This document shows positions 34,801 through 48,600 of a DNA stretch of 64,000 bases, one piece after another. The position numbers and the translations under genes are program-made. The notes below the pieces were generated by a model that worked only from the letters and a program-made list of their open reading frames with translations, was not told where the DNA came from and did no database searches. The stretch's first letter is position 1. Each line of letters starts with the position of its first letter. Origin of the DNA: Pipra filicauda. Its lineage: Eukaryota > Chordata > Aves > Passeriformes > Pipridae. The stretch is taken from NCBI RefSeq assembly GCF_003945595.2, contig NW_024104505.1, forward strand, positions 620,001 through 684,000, given 5' to 3'.

Positions 34801-35835
34801 AAGAATGGGGAGGTATAGATTACGACCGTCTGTAGCAAGTGCAGGGACATCAGGATGATAGACAGCTGGCAAAATGGCTATCACTTGTGATTTAATCAAG
34901 CACATAAAAAGTAGATATGAAGCCACTCCTACATTTATACTAACTCAGTCAAATGCTTTTCAGTTCCATTTATTGCATTCTTACTTGCTGCAGGCCATCA
35001 GTGGTTCAGTTGGAATCTGTACACCAAGTTGTGTGGCAGGAAACTTGTGAAAGTTTCACCAAATCGGAGATCCTTTCTTCAAAAACCACTTCTTGACAAC
35101 TACCTTGGAGAAGGATGGTTTGCCTGTGCTTCTGCCTGCAGCAAAGAAGCACCACTGCAGGCTGCAGGTTCCCTCTATCTCCAGGTAACTCTTCTCTTCC
35201 ACTCTGCTGGGTGAGGGGGAGTACTGTGCAGGGTGAGGATGGAGGCTGAACAAGAGCAGAAGGAAAGGATGGGGAGATGGCTCACATGCCATCAATATGC
35301 TGCCTTTCCCTTCTATGTACATGTGTATATCACAGCCTGCACCTGAGATGGCAACAGCAGGGACTCTCCATTCTTGCTTTACCAGCAAACTGCTGACCAA
35401 ACTGACTCTTGCCTAGGGCTCCTGGGGTACACACCTACGTCAGTAATTCAATGTCAAGTGTTTTCATCTAATATGGTACGTGCTGTTTTGTGATTCCAGA
35501 CCTATTATGTGGCCTAGTACTTCAGAACATGCCAAAGATTTGCTAAGCAGAGCACTGAAGTATCAAAAGATAAATATACATTCTCTCTGTACTTCTGAAA
35601 ATGTAGTGTGTGCTTTCTCCTTTTCTATATCATAAGTTATCTATGAATTGAGTGGTTAGATTCCTGAGAAATTCAGAAACTTAGATAATATTCAGATCAT
35701 CTTATATTCATCTAAAAGTATCCCTTCCCCAAATAAAATGAATATGTAAGCACAGCCTGCATGGCAATCCCTTCCTGCACTATATTATAAGGAATTCCAG
35801 TGCAATACAAGTAGTAATTTAGCCAATTGTTTCAT
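25837..35835. other. Intergenic, no gene recognised
   Basis: Ten kilobases of AT-rich sequence without recognisable exons, RNA genes or long repeats. The first 700 bp may include decayed internal sequence of the adjacent LTR element, but I cannot identify it. Open frames are short (about 115 codons or fewer) and scattered on both strands. Confidence 0.55.
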
Positions 35836-36212
35836 GTTGGGATTCCTTAGCCTGGAGAAAAGGAGGTTCAGGGGAGACCTTATCATGCTCTACAACTACC
35901 TTGAAGGAGGTTGTAGCTGGGCGGGGATCAGTCTCTTCTGCCAGGTAACAAGCAACAGGACAAGAGGGAATGGCCACAAATTGCAGCAGGGGAGGCTTAG
36001 ATTGGATAATAGGAAAAAAATCTTCATTGAAATGGTTTTCAGGCATTGGAACAGGCTGCCCAGGGAAGTGGATGAGTCACCGTCTCTGGAAGTGTTCAAA
36101 AATGTGTGGATGTGGCACCTAGGGACATGGTTTAGTGGTGAACATGGCAGTGTTAGGTTAACGGCTGGACTCAATGATCTTGGAGATCTTTTCCAACCTT
36201 AACAATTCTATA
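35836..36212 (+). repeat. CR1 LINE 3' fragment, plus strand
   Basis: The C-terminal ORF2 region is readable in one frame ([37 protein letters not shown]). It runs into the CR1 3' UTR, with TCAATGATCTTGGAGATCTT and a final TTCTATA-like octamer. It is about 380 bp, 5' truncated, and opposite in orientation to the other intergenic CR1 copies. Confidence 0.88.
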
Positions 36213-37895
36213 TTAGTTTTGCCTTTCTGCTAAAAAAAGAATGAATCTCTAGCTATCAAAGATTTGGGTCTTAGCAAAGTGACTTCCAGAAGTGGTCACA
36301 AAAATGGAGAATTCCAAATAAAAGTTCTCTCTTGAAGAACAGGAAGGTAAAAAATATATGAACTTGAAGAGTTGTCTGGGCAGGGAGCAGAAAGCATCAA
36401 GAGGGTCAAAATACCCTAAGGACATTAGGGAAATACCAGAGCACTTAAAAAAAAAGGTCCCACTAGCTTAAATGTTCCCACACAAGTAAATCACAAGAGG
36501 CAGGCTGGGAACTCATTTACATGGGAGCTTCAGAATGAGACCAGCCTCACGTGACTTGAGGTTTATGAGTAATGGGCCTAGAAAACAGCATACAAAAATC
36601 AGTGGGATCTGGGACATTTGATCTGAAATCCTTTCTCTCTGCAGAAGTTGCAGTTAACAGCAACTCGAGTAAATCAGCCTCCTGATACTCAGGGTGTCAT
36701 GATGGAAGTTCTTTTTTTCAGTGATCAGAAGCTGATGGCTGCTGAGACTGGATGCCATGAGCTGCTTCCATCTCCTGCTGCCTGGCTGCAGACATCCCTC
36801 CCAGCTTTTGCTTGCTCTTTCCCCACCAAGGTGTCTGCCTGATGCTGCAAGGTTCAATGAATCGCGTGGGCATGTGAGTTGCATGAGTTGTAAAGAAGGC
36901 GGAAGTGGGGCACTGGTCAACAGACAGATTTTGTAAAAGAGGAATATGCTGCAGAGATGGAGTTGGTAGGTCCAGCAGGCTTTGCTCTGGGGATGGTGGT
37001 CTGACTTCTAGGTTGTATGCTCTGAAAGGAGAGGTATGTGAGTGCAGAGGGAGCTGGGCTATGGATTAAAGAGTTAATCAGGATAGACAGCAACTGGCCT
37101 GGAGAGATCGGCCTCTTAGGAGGGGTCCTCAACTGCACAGGGACCTTTGCAGCCCTGACTAAGTTTTTTCTTTCAGGTCATGAGCAACACCCAAAAGCCA
37201 TGATAGTGTACAATACTGGCTGTTTAGGCAGAGTCTGAAAACACCTGAGTGCCTGTACAGGAGGTAAAGTGCAGAAATCCCCTGGCAGTAGGGCTCAGTT
37301 AGGTTGAGCTTGGGATGAGAAGAAAACACCGCTTTCATGTACTTTTTCAAGAAGCAGTTGGCAACTTGCTCTTCAGTAGCTACCCTGATGCCAAGGCTTC
37401 CCTGCCGGCCCTGGTGGAGGGGAAGTGATAGGGCTGGTGTGCCTGGGGGCTGCACACACAGCTGGGCAGAGGGGGGATCATGTGCTGCCATCACCACCTT
37501 CCAGGGTGGCATTTAAGCACCACTGGTTGGGAATCCCTGGCATAACTGATGCATGAACAAAGAAAGCCAAGTCATTGCAGCTTAGGTTTCCTTGCAGCCT
37601 GCTCCTGTACCATCCATACTCTCCCCTACCCATACTTCCAGGGACCGAAAATTCTCTGCACCCACAGGAGTGCCTAGCAGTGCACCTCCTTATGCCCAGG
37701 TCCCTCAACAGTACCAAGAGCTCTTCCTGAGAGAACACTGACTTACAGCAAGTTATCACCTCTTCAAAGCACTTGGCTACATCATCTGAACCAGGGAGCA
37801 CTCAGTAACATACTGAATGGTAGTACTGAACAGAAATGCTTCCTTCAGGGGGTCGGTGTCCCATCCTCAACTGTGCTTTCTCTCATCAATATAAA
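36213..37895. other. Intergenic downstream of TNFAIP3, no gene recognised
   Basis: This is the spacer between the CR1 fragment and the predicted TNFAIP3 poly(A) site. No coding or RNA gene is seen. In mammals PERP lies downstream of TNFAIP3, but I found no PERP-like peptide here. Confidence 0.55.
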
Positions 37896-37920
37896 AATAA
37901 CAAATCCAATCCTTAAATAA

Positions 37921-37926
37921 TTTATT
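37921..37926 (-). terminator. TNFAIP3: TNFAIP3 distal poly(A) signal
   Basis: AATAAA on the minus strand followed about 25 nt downstream by a T-rich stretch, the usual arrangement for cleavage. It gives a 3' UTR of about 1.4 kb. Confidence 0.6.
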
Positions 37927-39183
37927 TCTTTATATCAGAGAATGTTTTTCAATTATACATTTAAGTTTGTAACCTTCAACACAAGAGTAAATATATATAT
38001 AAAAAAATCCTAGTTGTGCAAATTTCAAATTGCATTGTTTCAAATAATATAAATATTGTAATAAAACATACGTTCACATTAAGGTTCACAAAATATATAA
38101 AATTTAACAGAAATAAGTAATGAATTACTTAATTTTTTTCTTTTTAAAAACTGTTTAATAACTAGAAAAAGATTCTAAACTTGAGAAGCAAGTTAGAAGA
38201 GGTATCACCTCCAAAATCATAGCAGCAAAACAGATGCTGAAAACTTACAAGGTGTGAAAGCAGGAGAGAAGCAGTTACCAGACACAGTGGTAAAGGTGAG
38301 GTTGCTAGAGAAAGTATTGCAGATTGAGAAGTGGACGCACAAACTCCAGGAGTAAAATCTCAACCCTAAAGAACTCTGTTACTGAGCTCCAAGCTGTTTG
38401 CATGACAGAATCACATTAGGGATGACAGAAAGTGTGACAGAAACAGGGAGGAAGGGTATAAACAGCACACACATACTCCTTAAAGTTGAAATGCAAGAGA
38501 GAGAAGAGTCACCCTTGTTTCAGAACTAAAGCTGAAGACAAAGGGCTTTGGGGGTTTTTTTGTCCATTTGAGGTAATTCCTTCCATATGAGTGGGCAATG
38601 GCAGGATGCATTTTTCCCATCACATGCATTTCTTCTGTAATCACCTGTATTTCCACCTGTCTTGGGATTTGGGAAAGGATCTAAATGCTGGTTTGGTTAA
38701 GCATGTTGAAGGAACAAATCAATGCTGGTCTTGTTTCAGGCTGCAGTTTGCTGAGGGCTCTGCAAACAGAAATACTCGCCGTGAACTCCCTAAACACCTG
38801 TGGGAGCTCCCGCCTTGGCAAGCTCTGTAAGAACACCAGCAAAGACATGGACAAAGTTTCTTCAGACATCAACTGGAAGATGCATCAGTCTGTCCTGGGG
38901 AATCCTGTCCAGGAAGGACTTGCCTCTGACTGATGTATGCAAACATAAGGAGCTCTTGCATCTCCGACAGCAGACACAGCTCCTCACTTGGGAGAAGGGG
39001 AGGTATTGAGAAAGAGGCAGAACTGGGAAGTTCTTTGGATTCAAAATGCTTCACACTTCCTCTTGGGAAGTCTAAGAATTAAATATGGCATTGTAGGAAC
39101 TTAGTCATGAATGAGAGTTCTGTGTAGAAGGCAACGTGACCTTCTCAGCAGTCCTTGTATGCAGTGTTTAGAGGAAGTAGACA

Positions 39184-39189
39184 TTTATT
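39184..39189 (-). terminator. TNFAIP3: TNFAIP3 proximal poly(A) signal candidate
   Basis: A second AATAAA on the minus strand lies about 150 nt after the stop codon. Use would give a very short 3' UTR lacking most AUUUA motifs. Confidence 0.4.
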
Positions 39190-39339
39190 CCCATTCTTGG
39201 AAATAAACATGAACCAAGCAGACAGCTTATATTTCCCCCCCCTCTCCCATTCCCAGGACTGTTACGTGTTTTGGACATAGCACCATTTCAGTGAAGGAAG
39301 TAGTTGGTATTGCTTTCTTGTTCCTTACCAGCTCCTCCC

Positions 39340-39621
39340 CTAGCCATAAATCTGTTTGAACTGGTAGCATTCATTGCAGTAGCCGTTGCACTTAGCATTG
39401 CCATAGTGATCACAGGCAGGGGCTCGGCAGCGCTGCTTTGGGGGCTCCTGTGCTGCCGGGTCCCTGGTACTTCCCGATGGGGGGAGCTGACTAAGTCGCC
39501 GGCACTCCGGGCACAAGTCATCACTTCTGCAGGCCAGGTTGTTTCTACATGAAGCCACAGCACATTGTCTCTTCTGGCTACTCAATGCTGCTCGCTGCAC
39601 ATCTCTATGCTGCCCTGTTCT
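39340..39621 (-). CDS. TNFAIP3: TNFAIP3 last exon: zinc fingers 6 and 7
   Basis: Encodes residues 712-804 and the TAG stop. Finger 6 uses C731, C736, C748 and C751; finger 7 uses C776, C781, C793 and C796. Finger 7 of A20 is the linear-ubiquitin binder. The acceptor is taken as TTTTTCAAG at 39625-39622. An alternative in-frame acceptor 12 nt further on (exon start 39609) would remove four residues and cannot be excluded. Confidence 0.9.
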   Translation of the reverse strand, partial: RTGQHRDVQRAALSSQKRQCAVASCRNNLACRSDDLCPECRRLSQLPPSGSTRDPAAQEPPKQRCRAPACDHYGNAKCNGYCNECYQFKQIYG

Positions 39622-42600
39622 CTTGAAAAATATTAAAATACATTGTCAGTTGCTGTACTGGCAGTACAAATGGCTTTTCATTTACTTTCAACTCTACTCA
39701 TGGTTTGTATAGGTAACCACTTGAGTGTTGTTTGCAAGCACATGCTGCTTCTGCAAAGTGTAATACCAAGAGCCAAGTTCAGTTTTACCAAAGAAAATCA
39801 CGAATTCTGTCACTTCTTAGGAACAAATGGGTTTTTGTTTTTGGTAACTCTCAATTCCAAAAGGACCAAAACAAACCAAATTGAAAAAAACCTCTCTGGA
39901 ACAAAGACAATCTGTAATAAGCTCAATCAAAAAGGCAACTTGAAGTGAGCCTAAACTCCTTGATGAAGTTGTATACCTCTAAGGGTAAGAATGAAAATCC
40001 ATCCCCAATCAGCAAAACAAACCAACTGTTGGTCCAATTGCTTCCACTGAAATGGGATTTGCTCAGCTAGCAAAATCCCAGATGAGGTAAAACTGAGCAC
40101 AGCCAAGACAACCCTAAACTGAGAATGACTTTTCAGGAGTGCTGCTCAGTTGCAGCAGAAAAAAAATCATGAGATGCTATACACTTGTCTTTCCATGATA
40201 CTTAGGATGCAGTCATTTGAGGATTTTCTAGTATGCATCCTGAGTTGTTTGCACAAGAGAAAAATATGCAGCGCTAAACAAGAGGAAGATTTTGAGAAGT
40301 TCACACTTACTTCTGGCTGTCTCACCAGCTGTTCTTCTGTCCTTCTGGCCTCCTGAAATCGCTGGTTCTGGGCTATAATGAAGCAGTTCTGGCAGTACCC
40401 CTCGAGCATCGTGCTGCCCAGGGTGCCACAGTCCCTCCGCTGGCAGGACACAGTGTTACGGAAGCCAGCAGTGGAGGTCCCCGTCTGACCCCCTGCCGAA
40501 GACTTCCTCTGAGATCTCCTCTGGTGGCGTAGCAAAGCGCTATCTGTAATGCAAAGTACAGACAGGAGGAGTTTGGATGTGCCCAATCTATCTGGTGACC
40601 CAAAGCAACTGTAAAAATCTCCGCAGTCTAAAAATAAAAACAAATTAAAAAAATCTACTAGCCTCAAACATGGGTTTTTGATAATCGTTAGACCTACCAA
40701 TTGGTATACCTTCCTTCATGTTACCTAAATAAGGGAGCTTAACACAGCCTGATTTTCATATCAGTTGTTGAAACAGATGATTTGGGAAAAACTTGCCCTA
40801 AGTGGGAAATCTAGATCCCTTTAATTTCACCTTTGATTTCAGCATGTCATCTGTGACCTGCCCTGACACTTCCCTTTTGGCTTCTCCCATTTCAGTCACA
40901 TTGGATAATTGAAGTACAGTGGTACAGACCTTAATGGGAAAAAGTGCATTATACTTTTTAGTCTCATGAAGAAATCTTATATATTCCACAATCAGAAGGA
41001 AAAAAAATTTCATTGTGAGCAATGCTGGAAAATAAGCTATTGCAAGCCAGCACAGAAGTTCCCTATTCTGAAAGCATGTGGAAAGCTCAGTGTTGTGAAA
41101 GATGTCCCTGCCAATTGCAGAGCGGTTGAATTAGATGATCTTTTAAGGTCCCTTACAACCCAACCTATTCTATGTTTCTATGTTTATATTGGCACACTTA
41201 TCAGCAATTAAATAGCCTGAAGAGACAAGGAATTCTCTCTTATGTGTGCATTTCACCTTCTATACCTAAGGGCGCTTTACCAGTGTAACAGGGCACTAGC
41301 ATGAAAGATGAAGATTTCATGCTGTGATTTATTCACAGACTATTACCTTTTTGATGGTCAGCCTTTAAACATACATGTGCATGCACACACATGATATTAC
41401 TAAGAAAGATTGCAAGGTATATTATAGCATTATTATATTATACACTTCTAAGTTACTCCAAAATAGAAGCACATTATCCACAGTCAACTTCTACTAGCTC
41501 TGCTTACCAAAGCAACTACAGTGATTACTCCAGAGCATTAAACTGTTACATGCAGAACAGATAGAGCTCTTCAAATTCTTTGCAAGCTTTTTAAACTCCC
41601 TGCTAATGTAACTGGTTTCGAGTACCATCAATACAACAGCATTTCCCTCACTGACCCCTACAACTTGTCTAGCTGTGAAGAAAATTCATACTAAATCATG
41701 ATTGCAGTGGATGGTGGGGAGTTATCAAAACCCACCCACTCTTGAGTTAGTTCTGCTTCCATTTAAGCTGAAAGAAAGTTTTAGAAGAGATTTCACAGAT
41801 TTGCCACACTGTTGCCAGGCACCCCTTTATGCGTGCACTGGTTTTGGCTGGGGTAGTTAATTTTCTTCACAGTGGTTCATATGGGGCTGTGCTTTGGATT
41901 TGTGCTGAACACAGTGTTGATAATATAGAGATGTGTTTGTAATTGCTGAGCAGTGCTCACATAAAGCCAAGGCCTTTTCTGCTTTTCATACTGCCATGCT
42001 GACAAGCAAGTAGGGGGTGCACAGGAGGTTGGGAGGCCCATGCCCAGGCTATGGCCTGAACACCTGCCGGCCCATGGAAAACATGGAATTAATTCTTTGT
42101 TATGCTTTGCTTTGTGTGCGTGGTTTTTGCTTTCCCTATTAAACTGTCTTTATCTCAACCCACCAGTTCTCCAGCTTCTACCCTTTCGATTCTCTCCCCA
42201 GTCCTGCCGGTGAGGGAGTGAGTGAGCGGTTGCGTGGGGCTGGGTTGCTAGCTGGGATTAAACCACTACCTTGGGATAACAATGGCCAAAAAAGCACCCT
42301 CTCCTCACACTGCTGCTCCTGCTCCACACTGCTTTCCCCTGCCCTTTTAGCACCCAGTCCACTCAGAGCTTCACAGTTCAAGGAGGCTGATCTGCAGCCA
42401 AAGTGTGCCAAAGCTCACTCCATGTCCACTTACCATGGTTTTCTCTGTACTCAAAGAAACACAGTGTACAAAAGCCCTCATTTTGTGATGTCCCAAAAAA
42501 CTTGCAACCAGCTTTCCTACAGAGGTTACCTCCTCTGTTCTCCCCAGGAGGCAGCACTGGTGGCAGGGGCTCCTCACCACGGCTGTTGGGAGCCTGATGG

Positions 42601-45600
42601 CAGGAGTACTGGTGAAGGATCTGCGAGATCTGGGATGGGTCAGACGTTGATCTCTGGTGGCAGGTGGGCAGGAAAGCGGGGCTGCCATTTGAGGATTGCT
42701 CTGTAGACCTTTTGAAGCAAGTGCTGCATATGCCATTGAAGGTCCTGTTGGCCTTTTGACGGCACATTTTGCATGTGGCATAGTCCAAATGTCTCTGGTC
42801 ATCCAAGTTGTTGCAAGGACCAAGTTGTCTGGAGTTGTAGCAGCGTTCGCACAGCCCATTGTGTTGCACATTCTGCGTAAAGGGACAATCTGGTGTCCTG
42901 CACTTCATGGCCGTGGTTTCGCTGTATAGGAAAAGGCTTGGAGCCGTCGGAGGTGCAGAGCGAGGCTCTGTTACAGGCCCTTCAGACGGCCATCCTCCAG
43001 GTTCACAAATATCCCTGCGGGAGGAGCCCGACCCAGCTGTCTTCATTTTCTCAGGTGCTGCTTTGAAGGTCTGCTTTCTTCCTTTGTTTGCTTGGGACCT
43101 CTGCTCAAAACATTCATGGCAGTAGGGCTGGGTGTTCACAGACATGTAAAAAGGGCAATTCAGCGTTTCACATTTCATCTGTAAGAGGGAGAGCTGGGAA
43201 AGGGACAACTCCTGTTTGTTCCTGGAACAGGCCTCTCTTCTAGCAGGTTCCGCATTCTCCTGCCACTTCTTGTACTCATGCTGTACCAGTTGAAAGTAAT
43301 CTTCCACGAGGTTTATTTCTTTGGGTAGGTTGCCTTCATCTAACCTGACAGCCAAAAAAAGGAATCTTGCATCAGTGGTTGAAAAGAGCAATTGGTGGGG
43401 GTGAAGGCAAATACAAGCAATGTGGGAAGGAAATGCAGATTTAATGCACATCCATTTTACTCAGATAGAAGATCTGGGCTATTACACTGTTGCTGTAAAT
43501 GGAAATAGTTTTAAAAGCAAGTGTTCAGTGATGGAGACTTTCACATTTAAAGAAATGTTTGGACACAGTCCTAAGCAGAAGTATTCGTAAAAGGATTTTC
43601 TAGGTGAGAGTTTTCTGCCTAAGAGCTACTTGCACAAAGAGTATGGGTAATCTCTTACAAGTGAAAAGTCCTCCAAATCCTGAGTATCTCTGAGGACCAG
43701 CTCAGCTGAGCAGAGGTTAACATAGAAAACCCCTTTCTTCACCAGCCCACACTAAGAACAAGCCTTTCCTGCAGTGGGGTCAGCATTTCATGACACAGTT
43801 TATCATGAAATCTGCTTCTGGTTCTGCCCTACTGGATCTGTATCTACCAGCGGAATTCTTCAAACAAACTATGGGGCTTCAGTGTGGTGTATGCAATGCT
43901 AGCATTCATCAAAGCAACCCAACTTTGCCTCTAACTACAGGGAAAACCCCACACTGGAGATTCACCATGCCACAGTTGGGAGGAGGAGGAGCTAAGGTCA
44001 CTAGTAATACTCCAGAACACATCTGTGCAGTGGGACTAGGGAAGCTTTTGTGCTACTCTATGTGTGCATATATCCTTTGGGTAGAAGGGCTTCAATTTTC
44101 AAGGTTCCTAGAACAGAAACAGCCAACAGTATTAAGATACCTCCCTGTGTGGTAATGAAAGCAAAGACAGAGGATATACGGAGTCACTTCCCTCCAACAC
44201 TCATGAGGGGACGGGTTGGACCCTGCTGTCAGTGTCCACTAAATATGAGAAGCTGATGGGTCCTGCCAGCTGCTCCCTGCATGGTTCTGATGCTCAACCA
44301 TCAGGGAGATGAGCACAGATGCCAGTTCCTCCATTGGCCACTGCTTCCTGCCTACTGCCACAAAGAGCAGCCCAGGGTGGGGAGGCATCTGTGCTAAGAA
44401 CATAGTGCTGAGTACTTTCCCTAGGGCAGCCAAAATTACACCAATTGCCCATTATGCAATGTGCCCTTACATAAAGCACAAGAGATTGGCCTAACTAGTT
44501 CCTGTGTTTAACTATGTGTAATCAAGAAGTCACTGAAACTAATCAAATGGATTTTTTCTTCAAAAATACTAGTTTCAGTCTGCTAAATCTGAACACATTT
44601 TTGCCTTTAAATTTGAGACTGGTCTCAGCTCATATAACTTTAAAACATGTCAACAGTAATGCCAATGTTTCATATTTCAGAAAGTAAACATGTGGGCTAC
44701 TGTGACCAAAACAACACACTGGGCTGCCTAGTTTCTCCCACCTCTGTAAACAAGATAACTTTGAGGAAACAGGAATGACACTCACTTTGCAGCATTAATT
44801 AGATGAGTTGTACCATGATCCCAGCCTTGCACTGGAATTTCTATCACTATCAAGTAGACTTTTAGCAGCTGCTCTTTCTCCCTCTCTTCTGCATCTGTCA
44901 GAAAGTGCACACTTAAATCCTCAAATCTGCCTTGTTCATTGGTGACCAGAGGCACAGCCCGGATTTCTGTGGGGAAACAAGATGGATTAAGATACATATA
45001 TAGATATAGATATCTATTACCAGCTAGGAGTAACCGCAAGATGCAACACGGAGACAAGACGCACAACAGAGATGACACCACTGCTGACAAATTTTTGAGA
45101 GAGAGGAGAACAGCTGGCCAGAGCAATTAGTTTCTATACAGTATCGCTGGGGGAAGTCGCAAACTCAGCCCCATCCCACAGTAGTTTTAATGTCGCCATA
45201 GCAATTTTCTTCTCCATGTGAGCAATATTGTAGATCTTAGTTTGTTATACCTTCCATGGGATGATGCTGTAACCTGAACCAAGAGAACTGCTATCCACTC
45301 AGAAGAGATGCTTTAAAAAAGGCAAAGCATATATTTAATTATCCCTGCCAGGCAGTGGTACAGTGCTGTGATACTGCATCCTTTGAAGCTTCTTCTCTTA
45401 TGATGTGGTGTGGAAAGAAGGCCAGAACACAATGAAGCAGAGGCCACCCTTTGACTAATTCCAGCCTGCAAGCAGATGAATTGTACTCTACTTTCAACCA
45501 GAAGTTTGTAGGCAACCTTTAGTTTCTATTCAGATTTACAGACAAAGCTGTTCCTGCTCACACTTTAAGAATATATTTCAAAGGAATCTTTTACATTTAA

Positions 45601-48600
45601 CTTTAAAAAATCAAATCTAAACCAGATCACATTTTAAATGTTTTATCAGCACACTGAAGAAGGGATATAAATACCAAAACAAGGTACCTGGCCCGCTGTC
45701 CTTCAGAGTCACCAGTGGTGTAAAATGCATGTTGTCATAGCCCAGCACAATTGGGTATCTGTAGCATTCTTCAGGTGGCCAAAGGAGAGGCAAGTAAACA
45801 CCACCAACATTCAGAGGAGCAAAACTGGAGCCTGACTCTAAACTTCTCACCACTTTATCTGCATCAGGAAGAAAACACGAATAAACACAAATAAATATGT
45901 GCTACAGGCAAAAGAAAAGATATTCTGGGTGTTTTAGAAAAATTCCTGAAAACTTCCTATTCTGAAATGCATCTACCTGAAAACAATTATTTAGTAAGAT
46001 TACTAACACAGCACAGAGTAACATGGTGAGATGACTGGAGAGGCAACTCACCTGCAAGAACAATGACTGGCCTTCTGAGGATGTTAGCAAGGATGAAGAT
46101 ATGGATTTCTTCCAGTGCATTATATGGAAGCCTGTTTTGAGCCCCAGATATTTCTGGGGAGGTCATTTCAATGAGGTATTCCCACTCCTCCTCCCAGTTC
46201 TGAGGAAAGAAACAGCCATCAGCAATGGTTCGAAGACATGGAGGTCGGGAACCAGCTGCAGCACGACAATGCTCAAATAATCACATTTTCCCATTTCCTC
46301 CAAAGGAAGACTATTTCTGCTCTCCACTAATGGCAGAATCCATGAAGTCAAAAAGCAAACAAAATCAGCAAGGTAATGCTGGCGAGCACTCAGAAAACAG
46401 CACCATTCCCTCAGGCCGCCTTACCCGGGTGTCATAGTGGAGTCCTGTTTCTACAAACTCCTGGGATTTAATAGCCTCCCGCTGCCAGCGGAGCTTGAAG
46501 TTCCGTGTGTCAATCTCCCTGAGAGCGCTAAACAATGTTTTTCTTAAGACAAGGTCGATATCTTCAATACCCCACATGTACTGTGATGCAGCATGCATGA
46601 GGCAATTTCCATCACCTGCAAAAAAAAGAGTCCATTAGCCTTAAATGTCTACTTAAATAAAACCCCACAAGTGCATGAGATGTAGAGTCACAGTGCACAT
46701 ATGCATATTCCCTGTGCACTTCCCTCTAAGCCTCAGACAGAAGGGTTTTAACAAGGAGACCACAGTTGTGATATCTACTCAGAGACAGAAAGGAAAAAAG
46801 TCCCCTCTCTATTGGTGTTGTCCCTGCAGCAGTCAATGTTAAGCTGTCACTGAGCAATGCCCCTTACCTATCTTACTTAACTTTGACTGATATCATGAAC
46901 TAAATTTTGGAGTCAACTACAAATGTCAAACAGTTGAAATAGCTTTTAAACACAACAAAGTCATCTTAAAATTACAAAAAATATGTAAATTTCCCTCATC
47001 AGTGTTTATAAAAATATACACCCAATGGCACAGGGTTGAGATAACGGAAACCACTAAGAAAATATAGTAACGCTAAGCCTCACATCCCCTGACGAGCACT
47101 GCTTGGCATTTGGCTCTGATTGATGGAGGAATTGTAATAAAAAAGAGAAAGAAAGAAAAGAGCAGGTGATTATGTAAAGTAATCATAGGAACACCTTTTG
47201 CCTTCCTCTCAGAAATTATAGTATGCTGGGATGTTACACATATTATTTAGAGGGCTGTTATTTTAAAACACAAAATTAAAACTAAATAAATGAAAAAGAA
47301 TTATTTGATTTTCATTTATACAATCTCCTTGCATTGGAATAAAGTCCTCTTTAAAAGTAGGAAGGAAAGTGATGTTCTGCAATTTCAGAGGGGAAGAAAC
47401 TGAGAATCAGAGGAGGTAACTAACTTAATTAAAAGGTGGTACAAGATATGCCTATGGCTGGGTTTCAAATTCTATCTCTAGCCATCTTCAAAAGGGAAAG
47501 TCTCCCCTCAAGAATCATTACTGTCATATCCTCAGACTCAAAACTAGGTCTGATGTCTACTACAGTGGTAAACAGATTCACCCAATGCTAAGCAATCACA
47601 GCAATCTTCTTGGAATAGAGGACATCAACCCCAGTAAAGCTACTAGATTTTTCCCGAGTGGGGAAAAAAACCCCCACACTCAAAGAACTCCCACAAAAGA
47701 ATTAAACCCAGTTTGCCACAGATTATATGAGTTCAATTACACCATTTGCAAACACTTTTGTTACTTTTTCTGTGAAACTCAGAGAAAAACCTAAAACAGA
47801 CCGCAGATCCTGAAAGAGATATAATTTGAAATCTACTCAATACTTCATAAATTTTTATGGGATTGGTGCATATCAGGTTCCTGCACCTGCAGTTGCTTTC
47901 TGGTTTTTGAATGCTTTCTTGCAAAGCTTACTTCAATCTGCAGGCTGCTTACTTGAGCTCAAAAATCGGGGAACAATGTATAAGACAGAAAAGTTGACTG
48001 GGTTTCCTTCTGACCAAAAAAGATGACATATTAATCCCATTAAAATTTTCCCTTTGCAAAATCTAGAGCAAAGATAAGATTAATTTTTTTCTCTCTCTGA
48101 GACCTCGCTTTCAGTTCTTTATTGAGAAGCACTGCCCAAAATTCCTTACACAGCACTTGGAATTCCCCAACACCGTTTGACTAACAATTGAGCAACAGTT
48201 GTACTTTTTGTTCTGCTGCGTGCAGAGCTGCGTAGCGAAGCCTCCCTCGGACTTTCCCAGGGGGTGTGGCTGGGTAAGCTGGAATGAATGCCAATTCATT
48301 ATACAAGTGAAATCACTACAGCCAATAGATGCTGGAATTTTTAAATTAAAAAAAAAAAAGAAAGAAAAAAACCCAAACAGTTTCGATTTTTATACCTCCT
48401 ACTGGTCTCCTTCTATCCTCACTTCAGATGCCTGCAAAGAAATGTGTGGTGATTCAAAAGGGCTTTTTTAATTAAAAAACCCCACCACTCCACAGACTCA
48501 CAAACATATTAGGTAAAATATAGATCAAAAGATCCTGTAGGAGATACTTTCTCTGTTTTCAACAACTACAACCTTCAGCAGAAAAAAACCCAGAATTTTC

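Larger units (their letters stand above)
37900..39339 (-). other. TNFAIP3: TNFAIP3 3' UTR
   Basis: The region runs from the TAG stop (39342-39340) to the distal AATAAA. It is AT-rich toward its end and contains scattered AUUUA pentamers on the minus strand (plus-strand TAAAT at about 37914, 37988, 38050, 38683 and 39078). These suggest AU-rich-element control, as expected for an immediate-early inflammatory mRNA. The 3' limit is inferred from the signal at 37926-37921. Confidence 0.65.
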
